Below the pieces are notes generated by a model. That model had not been told where the DNA came from. It worked only from the letters and a program-made list of their open reading frames with translations, and did no database searches. A stretch of DNA of 35,429 nt from an uncultured Verrucomicrobia subdivision 3 bacterium (GTDB lineage: Bacteria; Verrucomicrobiota; Verrucomicrobiia; Limisphaerales; UBA11358), in contig CAILDU010000154.1 in assembly GCA_903833055.1 (NCBI GenBank), forward strand, positions 1 through 35,429, in the 5' to 3' direction. Positions 8,483 to 15,728 of this stretch are shown piece after piece. The position numbers were made by a program, and so were the translations under genes. Positions within the stretch are counted from its first letter, which is position 1. Every line of letters begins with the position of its first letter.

Positions 8483-9849
8483 TTGGCGTCGTTAAAAATA
8501 TTGATGCGTGCCGCGTTAGTGATGGTGTTGGCGTTTGCCTTCGCCGGAAATTCACAATTCGCAATCGTCACATCCGTAATTTGCGCAGCGGGTGATAATC
8601 CTTCGATGAAAATAGGCTGTTTCGACAGTGTGCCAAAAGTGCAATTGCGAATGTCAATATTGCGGACGACAGGAATGCTAGCGCCTTGCGACAGGCCGGA
8701 CGATGCGTATTTCATCGTCATATAAATTCCGTAACGCGCCGATTTCACGCGGCAATTGCGGATGTAAATATTTTCAATAAAACCGCCGCGCGCCGGATTG
8801 GTTTTGAAGCGCATTGCTTGATCGAGATTCGGACTGTCAAACTCGCAGTTCTCGGCGAAAACATTTTTCAAACCGCCCGCCGTTTCGCTGCCGAGCGTCA
8901 CGCCGCCGTGACCGTCCTTGAAAATACAATTTTGAATCACGACATTTTGACAAGGAATATTGACGCGGCGACCATCGCGGTCGCGACCGGCTTTGACGGA
9001 AATGCAATCGTCGCCGGTGTCGAAAGTGCAATTCGTGATGAGAACGTCCGTGCAGGAATCGGGATCGCAGCCGTCATTGTTGTGGCCGTGCGACGAAATG
9101 CTAACGCCGCGCACGGTGACGTTGGTGCAGTAGAGCGGATGCAATTCCCACATCGGCGAATCAATGACGCGGACGCCTTCAAGCAAAACATTTTGGCAAC
9201 GCACCGACTCGATAAAATTCGGGCGGATGAAATGGCCGTCGCCAAAAATTCTTTGCGCGACGGGGATTTCTTCATCGCCCATTTTGGTCAGCCGCTCGCC
9301 GTCGGCTCCCGATTTTTTCACCCAGCTCATCCAGACGGATTTTGAAGTTTGTCCGTCGAGCGTGCCTTCGCCGGTGACGGCAATGTTCGTTTGTTCAAAC
9401 GCGTAAATGAACGGCGAGTAGTTCATCATCTCGGCCACGTCGCGCGAAAAAACGACGGGCAGAAATTTTTTCGGATCAGTGCTGAACAAAATTGTCGCGC
9501 CTTTTTCCAAATGCAGATTCACGTTGCTCAACAAATGAATTGCGCCGGTCAGAAATTTTCCCGTTGGCACGATGACTTTTCCGCCGCCGGATTTGTTGCA
9601 CGCGGCAATCGCGTTCGCAAAGGCGGCGGTGCAATCGTTCGTGCCGTCGCCCAGCGCGCCGAATTTTGTGGTGTCGAATTCGCGGTCGGGAAAAGTCGGC
9701 GGGACGATGCGGGCGAGAATTTCCGGCACGCCCGCCCACGCGCGCGCGGCGTCAGTCTGCGCCAGAATTTTGCCGGGGAAAAGCGACAGTAAAAATGCGG
9801 CGGCCAGCGTCAGATGAAGACGATTCAGGCGTGCGATGAAAAAACCCAT
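8479..9849 (-). CDS. Exported GH28 (exo-polygalacturonase / rhamnogalacturonase-like)
   Basis: A 456-residue beta-helix hydrolase with a signal peptide (TLAAAFLLSLFPGKILA, cleavage near residue 31). GH28 signatures are N-N-D-G-C-D near residue 257, G-D-D-C near 279, G-H-G-G near 313 and R-F-K near 345. NND instead of NTD, and a longer N-terminal region with the MMNYSPFIYAFEQTNIAVTG stretch, set it apart from the two + strand GH28s and suggest an exo-acting or rhamnogalacturonan-directed enzyme. It is first in the - strand operon and shares a 185-bp promoter region with the divergent XylR-like regulator. Its stop overlaps the start of the MFS gene by 4 bp. Confidence 0.88.
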   Translation of the reverse strand: MGFFIARLNRLHLTLAAAFLLSLFPGKILAQTDAARAWAGVPEILARIVPPTFPDREFDTTKFGALGDGTNDCTAAFANAIAACNKSGGGKVIVPTGKFLTGAIHLLSNVNLHLEKGATILFSTDPKKFLPVVFSRDVAEMMNYSPFIYAFEQTNIAVTGEGTLDGQTSKSVWMSWVKKSGADGERLTKMGDEEIPVAQRIFGDGHFIRPNFIESVRCQNVLLEGVRVIDSPMWELHPLYCTNVTVRGVSISSHGHNNDGCDPDSCTDVLITNCTFDTGDDCISVKAGRDRDGRRVNIPCQNVVIQNCIFKDGHGGVTLGSETAGGLKNVFAENCEFDSPNLDQAMRFKTNPARGGFIENIYIRNCRVKSARYGIYMTMKYASSGLSQGASIPVVRNIDIRNCTFGTLSKQPIFIEGLSPAAQITDVTIANCEFPAKANANTITNAARINIFNDAK

Positions 9850-9891
9850 GATATTGATGCGCCAAGTTTAACGGGATTTGGCCGTGATTGA

Positions 9892-9920
9892 ATCATACCT
9901 TTCTACATTAAGCCTTGAAA
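9892..9920 (-). promoter_or_regulatory. Candidate sigma-70 promoter of the GH28-MFS-GH43 operon
   Basis: On the - strand, TATGAT (9897-9892) lies exactly 17 bp downstream of TTTCAA (9920-9915). The -10 box fits well; the -35 is weak, as expected for an activator-dependent promoter. The -35 overlaps the left 12-bp dyad. Transcription would begin around 9885, leaving a leader of about 35 nt before the ATG at 9849. Confidence 0.4.
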
Positions 9921-10030
9921 TTTCTCCATCGGATGTTTGGTCGAGCCGTTTTTGGTTGCGGTGAAAAATTCAGGTTCAAAACAAAGACTTGAAAAATTTG
10001 CGGGCGCATTCCACGTTTGGAGAAATTTCA
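9916..10030. promoter_or_regulatory. Inverted 12-bp repeats, candidate operator of the XylR-like regulator
   Basis: TGAAATTTCTCC at 9916-9927 recurs as its exact reverse complement, GGAGAAATTTCA, at 10019-10030. Each copy contains the palindrome GAAATTTC. Two weaker dyads lie between them: TGAAAAATTCA at 9962-9972 and TGAAAAATTTG at 9990-10000. The left copy overlaps the putative -35 of the GH28 operon and the right copy sits just ahead of the regulator's ATG. This would suit DNA looping by a dimeric regulator controlling both directions. The binding protein is inferred from position only. Confidence 0.45.
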
Positions 10031-10033
10031 CAA

Positions 10034-11179
10034 ATGCGAAAAAGGCAAAAACGAATTTTACTAGCGATGGGCTGGTATGACCATCGCGTGTGTCAGGGCA
10101 TCGCCAAATATGCGGAGGAGGTCGGCTGGCATCTGTGCGCGGATGTGACGAAGGAAAAAGTGATTCCGTGGGGCTGGTCGGGCGATGGAATTCTGGCGTG
10201 GCTGGGCGCGGGCGATGACTTGGCGGATTTTGTGGTGTCGGCAAAATTGCCGACGGTGGATTTCAGTTTTCGTCGTCCGCAACTGCCGTTTCCGCGCGTG
10301 CTGACGGATCACGCGCTGGCGGCGCGACTGGCGGCGGAACATTTTTTGGTGCGCGGCATGAAGAATTTCATGTTTTATAGCGCGGCGGAAAATTGGTCGT
10401 TTGACGAAGTTGGCAGTGCGTTTGTGCAGACGGTGAAAACGGCGGGTCACGATTGTCAGTGGATTCGCTGGCATAAATCATCGGCGTTCGCGACGGGACA
10501 TTTTCAGTGGAAGGACAGAATGCGCTGGCTGGCGTCGCAATTAAAAGCGGCCCCGAAACCGCTGGCCTTATTTGCGGCGTCGGATGATCACGCGTTGGAG
10601 GTGATTGAAACCTGCGAGAACATCGGTTTGGCCGTGCCGGAACAGGTGAGCATTATCGGCATGGATAATTCTTTGCTGGCGGTCGAGGCGATGCACACGC
10701 CGATTTCCAGTGTGGATCGGAATCTGGAAGCGCTGGGTTATCGCGGCGCGGAATTACTCGACCGTTTGATGCATGGCAAATCGCCTCCGAGTAAGCCGAC
10801 GCGCATTCCGCCGAAAGGTTTAATCGAACGCAAGAGCAGCGATTTGCTTGCGGTGAATCATCCGGGCGTGGCGCGCAGTTTGCAGTTTTTGTGGAAAAAC
10901 TTTCACCGTCCGATTGGCGTGGAAGATTTGGTGACGGTCGCGGCAATGTCGCGGAGCGCACTGCATCAGGCTTTTTTGGAACACATCGGGCGGCCGCCGG
11001 GCAAAGAGCTTCATCGCATCCGCATCGAAAATGCCAAAAGAATTCTGGCGCAATCAAACTTGAAACTAGAAGCGGTGGCGGAAGCATGCGGCTACCAAAG
11101 CGCGAACAGCTTCTGGCTGGCGTTCAAGCATACGACAGGTATTTCGCCCAAGCAGTTTCAGAAACGTTTTTGCAACTAA
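10034..11179 (+). CDS. XylR-like AraC-family transcriptional regulator with LacI-type sensor domain
   Basis: A cytoplasmic sugar-responsive regulator of 381 residues. The N-terminal ~270 residues form a periplasmic-binding-protein/LacI-like ligand domain (RILLAMGWYDHRVCQGIAKYA ... ALFAASDDHALEVIETCENIGLAVPEQVSIIGMDN). The last ~105 residues are a double helix-turn-helix AraC domain (VEDLVTVAAMSRSALHQAF ... LEAVAEACGYQSANSFWLAFKHTTGISPKQF). This order is that of XylR-type regulators of pentose or uronate catabolism. I prefer ATG 10034, preceded by GGAG at 10019, over the in-frame TTG at 9989, which would place an operator-like repeat inside the gene. It is divergent from the GH28-MFS-GH43 operon, its probable target. 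The ligand may be galacturonate or a pectin oligomer, which is not provable here. Confidence 0.88.
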   Translation: MRKRQKRILLAMGWYDHRVCQGIAKYAEEVGWHLCADVTKEKVIPWGWSGDGILAWLGAGDDLADFVVSAKLPTVDFSFRRPQLPFPRVLTDHALAARLAAEHFLVRGMKNFMFYSAAENWSFDEVGSAFVQTVKTAGHDCQWIRWHKSSAFATGHFQWKDRMRWLASQLKAAPKPLALFAASDDHALEVIETCENIGLAVPEQVSIIGMDNSLLAVEAMHTPISSVDRNLEALGYRGAELLDRLMHGKSPPSKPTRIPPKGLIERKSSDLLAVNHPGVARSLQFLWKNFHRPIGVEDLVTVAAMSRSALHQAFLEHIGRPPGKELHRIRIENAKRILAQSNLKLEAVAEACGYQSANSFWLAFKHTTGISPKQFQKRFCN

Positions 11180-11313
11180 TGCCGGACCGGTGATTGGGAA
11201 AATCGGAATGACGGTGATGGTCAGTATTTTTGTGTGCTGGAGAATTTTCATACTTCTTTGAAGAAACGCACGAGGAATAATTGGGGCGCTTCGGTTAGGT
11301 TTTAGACACACCA

Positions 11314-12006
11314 ATGAAGCAGCCTTACGAACTCGCGACCAGCCATGCAATCTATTTTTCCCGCGCGCAGACTTTAACTTTTTCGCGCCGCCGGGGATTC
11401 ACGCTCATCGAGTTGCTGGTGGTGATTGCTATCATTGCGATTTTGGCGGCGATGCTGTTGCCGGCACTCGCGACTGCAAAAAGCAAAGCCTATCAGGCGA
11501 ATTGCATTTCTAACTTAAAGCAGTCCGGCTTGGCTATGCAGATGTATTTCAATGATTTCACCGACTGGTTGCCGCCGGGTGCAGGTTCGAGAACTCCAAA
11601 CGACGACTATGGTTTGACGCAAGGGCAGTTGCCCACCTACAGCTCCAACGCAAATACTCGCAAATGGCTTCCATATTATTTGGCAAGTTATTTGGGCATG
11701 AAGGATCCATCAACGATTCCCAACACGACATATGAAGTGACCAAAGTTTTTTGCTGTGCAGGTTATGGCAGCGCGGCTGGCAATTTATCTGATGGTGCAG
11801 GTGGTAAGAGTGGTGATGACCCGACGGGAAATAATTACAGTGTGAATTACGCCAAAGGTGGTGTTGGTTCTTACACTGTAACCCAGCCTTCGAGTTCAAC
11901 GGTTTATATGGCCATGTTAAAGACGGCTTATCCGAATGGAGCCAATGCAGTCAATGGCACTGTGGGCTGGCTGCCTTTTGCAAAGAACACGCCTATGAGC
12001 CGATGA
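11314..12006 (+). CDS. Type IV prepilin-like (DUF1559-like) protein, N-terminal part of a split gene
   Basis: The N-terminus carries a prepilin peptidase site, [12 protein letters not shown] (cleavage after Gly28, Glu at mature position 5), and a hydrophobic helix to [12 protein letters not shown]. The [20 protein letters not shown] continuation is the family hallmark. The protein would be inserted in the inner membrane and processed by PilD. The frame stops at 12006 after [10 protein letters not shown]. The expected C-terminal part with the H-X9-DG motif lies in another frame from 12003, so the gene is split by a one-base frameshift or was recently converted into two overlapping ORFs. Such pseudopilins are numerous in Verrucomicrobiota and Planctomycetota and their function is mostly unknown. 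Confidence 0.75.
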   Translation: MKQPYELATSHAIYFSRAQTLTFSRRRGFTLIELLVVIAIIAILAAMLLPALATAKSKAYQANCISNLKQSGLAMQMYFNDFTDWLPPGAGSRTPNDDYGLTQGQLPTYSSNANTRKWLPYYLASYLGMKDPSTIPNTTYEVTKVFCCAGYGSAAGNLSDGAGGKSGDDPTGNNYSVNYAKGGVGSYTVTQPSSSTVYMAMLKTAYPNGANAVNGTVGWLPFAKNTPMSR

Positions 12007-12227
12007 AGTTAAATCAAATTTCGGGTGCCGGAGTTCCGCTGTCGGATTTTTGGGAAATAGGCGACTATGATTGCCTGGCCGTGAACGACACCTCCAAGTT
12101 TGATCTAGCGATCACACCCGTTCACAAAACCGTTCGCAACTTTGCTTATTTTGACGGTCACGCGGGCAATCGAAAAGTCACGACCACTGCAATCGGAAGT
12201 TTGCTGCCTGGACAATATGATCAATAG
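12003..12227 (+). CDS. C-terminal part of the split prepilin (H-X9-DG motif)
   Basis: These 74 codons contain [13 protein letters not shown], the H-X9-DG motif that ends DUF1559-type pseudopilins. The start overlaps the stop of the upstream ORF (ATGA), so ribosomes might reinitiate and make a separate fragment. More simply, one base was lost or gained near 12000 in what was one reading frame. No signal peptide or membrane segment of its own is present, so a stand-alone function is doubtful. A sequencing error is possible. Confidence 0.5.
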   Translation: MKLNQISGAGVPLSDFWEIGDYDCLAVNDTSKFDLAITPVHKTVRNFAYFDGHAGNRKVTTTAIGSLLPGQYDQ

Positions 12228-12439
12228 TTTTATTCCGGTTCACCGCAAAAGTAATTGCCGTATTCCATTCTGCCAGTCAGCCAAAAAATTTTTCTACGGA
12301 CGGAGATACTCTTTATCTTCCTGCCCGTCATAAAAGTGGCTGGTTAAGTTGCGAGTTTGGTCTGGCTTCGGTCGCCATCACGGCGGACGTCGTTCTGGGT
12401 TTAATTGTCGGTAGCAGCCAGCAAAATTAATTTTCGGAT

Positions 12440-12479
12440 GCGCGGTTAGCACAGTGGTGGAGCATTACCTTGACACGGT
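12440..12479 (+). pseudogene. 5'-half copy of tRNA-Val(GAC)
   Basis: Forty bases match the first 40 bases of the intact tRNA-Val gene at 33325 with two substitutions, one in the D stem and one in the D loop. The match runs through the anticodon loop (TTGACAC) and stops in the 3' side of the anticodon stem, where unrelated sequence begins. It lacks the T arm and acceptor 3' strand, so it cannot be a functional tRNA. Same orientation as the intact gene; a probable remnant of an attachment site. Confidence 0.8.
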
Positions 12480-12522
12480 TTCTGGCGCTTATAAGTGATT
12501 ATATTTAGCTATTTACAATCTT

Positions 12523-12566
12523 ATTGTAGCAATTCTCTGTTCGCCAAATTTCAATTGTAGCAATTC
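12523..12566 (+). repeat. Two direct copies of ATTGTAGCAATTC
   Basis: The 13-mer occurs at 12523-12535 and 12554-12566, 31 bp apart start to start, in an AT-rich context. Closely spaced direct copies of a TGTAGCAATT-type motif recall the multiple terminal repeats of some IS21-like elements. No IstA/IstB coding sequence is nearby, so that identity is only a suggestion. Confidence 0.4.
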
Positions 12567-12735
12567 CCCTATTTTTCAGAGGTCAGGCATTTCATTGTTG
12601 GAATCCCGCTTTGTTTTTAACCTTGTGAAACCACATTAAGCATAAGCAGGCTTAACTATTCTTCCCATTTCTGATCAAAGCCATTTGTGCTGGTTGCGAC
12701 TAGACCGAGTATGGGGCATACGAATCTCTGGCAAA

Positions 12736-12882
12736 ACACAGCGTGCTGATTTGACTTTGGTTGGATGTTTGGCACATGCGCGGCGAGGCTTTCACGAAGC
12801 GTTGGCGGAGACCAAATTGGCGGCGTGGTTTGTGGGCCAAATTGGACAGCTTTACGCGGCGGAGAAGAAGCTGCGCGAATAA
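12736..12882 (+). mobile_element. IS66-family transposase fragment (pseudogene)
   Basis: About 47 residues ending at a TAA (RADLTLVGCLAHARRGFHEA ... IGQLYAAEKKLRE) match the conserved part of IS66 TnpC around the C-x-A-H-x-R-R-x-F motif and the IGQLYxxExxLR helix. The rest of the ~500-residue transposase is missing on both sides and no terminal inverted repeats are evident. It is a dead fragment, evidence that IS elements have entered and decayed here. Confidence 0.7.
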
Positions 12883-13434
12883 ATGGCTTCTTGCTCAAGC
12901 AGGATAAACCTGTTTCATTGCAAAACGTGTTCGTGATAATTCGCAAAAATATGTCAACTCAATGGTTCATCATCCCGCTCTTCACCGTCCGGCTGCTGGC
13001 ATCGCTGGCAAGATAGAAGTTGCCGACTGTAGCGGATCAGACGGATACTTTGTTTATTTCATAGCTAGAAAGACTGGCCAATCATCATCTGAACGGCGGC
13101 ACCTTCTTCGCCATAGGCAATATCTAGGCGTCCGACCAATCGCTTGAATAGTGCGCCCAAAGCGAATCTCTGGCATTGATTTAACATGGTGAGAAGTTTT
13201 CCAAAAATATCTATGCCGAGCATGGGATGATAGAAATTAAATCAAGTGAATGGCGTCCCGGATTTTTTTGCCGAACGCAGTCGTCCAAGTTCCATATTGT
13301 CATCTTTATTTTATCCAATTTGTTTCCCCGCCATGGCGCAACCATGGACATATCACCAAAAAAAATTCAAGTCGACTGATTGATTAATGCGAAACCATTT
13401 TGTGATTTGGCTGTTTAACCATTAAAATTATTCC

Positions 13435-14385
13435 ATGCCAATGCACCATTTTGAAACCGCTAGGGAAACTTACCGAAAAATTGCCAGCAACATCGCGCTG
13501 ATCATGCGGGGGCAGGATGTCGCCACACGACAGCTGCTGGCGGCGATGGCGGCAGGTGGTCACGTCTTGCTGGAAGATTTTCCCGGCACCGGCAAGACGA
13601 CGCTTGCCAAGGCGCTCGCCAAATCTATTGACGCGCAATTTAAACGATTGCAGTTTACGCCGGATTTACTGCCGTCGGATATTCTTGGCGTTTCTATTTT
13701 CAGTCAGCGAGACCAGCAATTTCATTTTCACGAAGGCCCGGTGTTCACGAACATTCTGCTCGCGGATGAAATTAACCGCGCCTCGCCGCGCACCCAATCC
13801 GCGTTGCTCGAAGCGATGGGCGAAGCCCAGGTGAGCGTCGAAGGTGAGCGCCGAAATTTGCCGGCACTTTTCTTTGTCATTGCCACGCAAAATCCGGTCG
13901 AGTTTCGCGGCACTTATCCGTTGCCGGAGGCGCAGATGGACCGGTTCGCAATGCAATTCACGCTTGGCTACGTTTCGCCCGCCGAGGAAGTCGCCATCCT
14001 CACCGCGCAGGAACACAATCATCCGATTGACGAATTGAACCCAGCCGTATCGCTCGCTGACGTGGTGGCTTTGAAACACGCGGTGGAAAATGTCCGCATC
14101 AGCGCTGAATTGAAACGCTACGCCGTTGATCTCGTCGCGGCGACGCGCACCGCCGCCGGCGTGCAACTGGGTGCCAGCCCACGCGCGTCCATCGCGTTGA
14201 TGAAAATCGCGCAGGCCGAGGCGTTGTTCGACAATCTAGAATTTGTCACGCCGGAGCATATCCAAAAACTGGCCGTGGCTGTCATTGCGCACCGGCTCGT
14301 GCTGGATCCGCAGTCGCGCTTTTCCGGCATAACCGCGCGCGGCGTGGTGGAAGATGTTCTTAAAAAATTGCCTGTGCCAGCGTGA
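13435..14385 (+). CDS. MoxR-family AAA+ ATPase
   Basis: A 316-residue cytoplasmic chaperone-like ATPase. The Walker A is FPGTGKTT (residues ~48-56), the Walker B LLADEINRA (~109-117), followed by the MoxR signature SPRTQSALLEAMGEAQVSVEG and an ATQNP sensor 1. Family members help fold or insert partners carrying vWA/DUF58-type domains. It is the first gene of an operon with a DUF58 protein and a transglutaminase; its TGA overlaps the next gene's GTG start by 4 bp. This MoxR-DUF58-TgpA arrangement is widespread, but its function is poorly known. The start at ATG 13435 has no strong ribosome site; ATG 13441 is an alternative. Confidence 0.93.
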   Translation: MPMHHFETARETYRKIASNIALIMRGQDVATRQLLAAMAAGGHVLLEDFPGTGKTTLAKALAKSIDAQFKRLQFTPDLLPSDILGVSIFSQRDQQFHFHEGPVFTNILLADEINRASPRTQSALLEAMGEAQVSVEGERRNLPALFFVIATQNPVEFRGTYPLPEAQMDRFAMQFTLGYVSPAEEVAILTAQEHNHPIDELNPAVSLADVVALKHAVENVRISAELKRYAVDLVAATRTAAGVQLGASPRASIALMKIAQAEALFDNLEFVTPEHIQKLAVAVIAHRLVLDPQSRFSGITARGVVEDVLKKLPVPA

Positions 14386-15728
14386 AGCTGCTCTACAAAC
14401 TGATTTACTGGAATTACCACGCGACCTCCGGCGTATGGTATTGGGCGCGGCGGCGCTTCACGCTCGCGGGCATGTGTGTGGCCGGCGGTTTCGTGCTCGC
14501 GGGCGCGACGGGCATCGACATTGAGAACACCGTAATTTACCAGTCGTTCACATTGCTGTTGGCACTTTTGCTCCTCGCGTTCGCCGGCAGTTTTTTCTTC
14601 CGCGCCAAATTTTCCGTGACGCGTTTGCTGCCGCGCTTCGGCACCGCCGGCCAGCCGTTGAGCTATCGCATCAGCGTAAAAAATCTGACGGCGAAACCGC
14701 AGATCGGCTTGACGCTGCTGGAAGAACTCGCCGACCCGCGTCCGGCTTTCGACGACTGGCTTGCATTTCAATTGGCCGAAAGTCGGCGCGTCCGTCCGTT
14801 CCGCGTGTCCCAGCGTCGCCGGAAAAATCCGTTCCGCATTGCGAACGTAAAAAACGCCGAAATCCCGTCGCTGCCGCCGCGCGGTGAAGTTGAAACGAAC
14901 GTAGAATTGCTGCCGCTGCGCCGTGGCATTTTGCACCTCACCGGCGTTTCACTCGCGCAACCAGATCCGCTCGGCTTGTGTCGCGCGCTCCAGAAAATTT
15001 CCGCGCCGCAGACCGTTTTAATTTTGCCGAAACGTTATCCGTTGCCGCCGATTGCGCTGCCGGGCGCGCTGCGTTATCAGGAAGGTGGCGTGGCACTGGC
15101 GGCGAACGTCGGGCGCAGCGAGGAGTTTGTCGCGCTGCGCGATTACCGGCACGGCGACCCGTTGCGGAATATTCACTGGCGGAGTTGGGCGAAAACCGGC
15201 AAGCCCATCGTGAAGGAATTCGAGGACGAATTTTTCGTGCGGCACGCGCTCGTGCTCGACACGTTCGACGACGAGCCGAATAGCGAAATTTTGGAAGAGG
15301 CGGTGTCCGTCGCCGCGTCGTTCGCCTGCACCGTGCTGACGCAGGAATCGCTGCTTGATTTACTTTTCGTCGGCAACCATTCGTATTGCTTCACCGTCGG
15401 TCGCGGCCTCGGGCACGCCGACCAGATGCTGGAGATTCTGGCGTCCGTGAAAAATTGCGCGGACAAAAATTTTGAAATGTTGGAGCAACTCGTGTTGAAC
15501 CACGTTTCATTGGTCAGCGGCTGCATTTGTGTTTTGCAGCGCTGGGATGAACCGCGCCGCAAATTTGTCGAGAAACTCAAGGTGCTCGGCGTGCCGCTGC
15601 TGGTGTTGATCATCGTGCCACCGGGCGGCGGGATTTCCGGTGCGGGCGGTGAACTGGTGGACGCACCGGGAACCATCCGCGTTTTGGAGATCGGAAAAAT
15701 CGCGGAAGAATTGGTGAAACTAAAATGA
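14382..15728 (+). CDS. DUF58-domain membrane protein
   Basis: A 448-residue protein with two N-terminal membrane segments (~residues 27-47 and 53-72) and a long cytoplasmic region. The DUF58 hallmark is GDPLRNIHWRSWAKTGKPIV with KEFE after it (~264-288), followed by a vWA-like region (ALVLDTFDDEP). DUF58 proteins are usual partners of MoxR ATPases. The GTG start overlaps the MoxR stop (GTGA), and its own stop overlaps the next gene's ATG (ATGA), so the three subunits are probably translated in step. Confidence 0.88.
   Translation: MKLLYKLIYWNYHATSGVWYWARRRFTLAGMCVAGGFVLAGATGIDIENTVIYQSFTLLLALLLLAFAGSFFFRAKFSVTRLLPRFGTAGQPLSYRISVKNLTAKPQIGLTLLEELADPRPAFDDWLAFQLAESRRVRPFRVSQRRRKNPFRIANVKNAEIPSLPPRGEVETNVELLPLRRGILHLTGVSLAQPDPLGLCRALQKISAPQTVLILPKRYPLPPIALPGALRYQEGGVALAANVGRSEEFVALRDYRHGDPLRNIHWRSWAKTGKPIVKEFEDEFFVRHALVLDTFDDEPNSEILEEAVSVAASFACTVLTQESLLDLLFVGNHSYCFTVGRGLGHADQMLEILASVKNCADKNFEMLEQLVLNHVSLVSGCICVLQRWDEPRRKFVEKLKVLGVPLLVLIIVPPGGGISGAGGELVDAPGTIRVLEIGKIAEELVKLK

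Larger units (their letters stand above)
12228..13434. other. Gene-free, AT-rich interval filled with mobile-element debris
   Basis: No intact gene is visible in these 1.2 kb, which look more AT-rich than the flanking genes. Recognisable pieces are a tRNA-Val 5'-half copy (12440-12479), two copies of a 13-mer (12523-12566), an IS66 transposase fragment (~12736-12882), the 13-mer CGAATCTCTGGCA at 12721 and 13163, and a 9-bp inverted repeat TTGATTTAA / TTAAATCAA at 13176 and 13237. The last ~190 bp before the MoxR gene show nothing distinct except a possible TAAAAT -10 box near 13424. Confidence 0.6.

Noticed and set aside
12656-12946. 96-codon - strand frame in the debris region
   Set aside because: Antisense to the IS66 transposase fragment, whose motifs are clear on the + strand.
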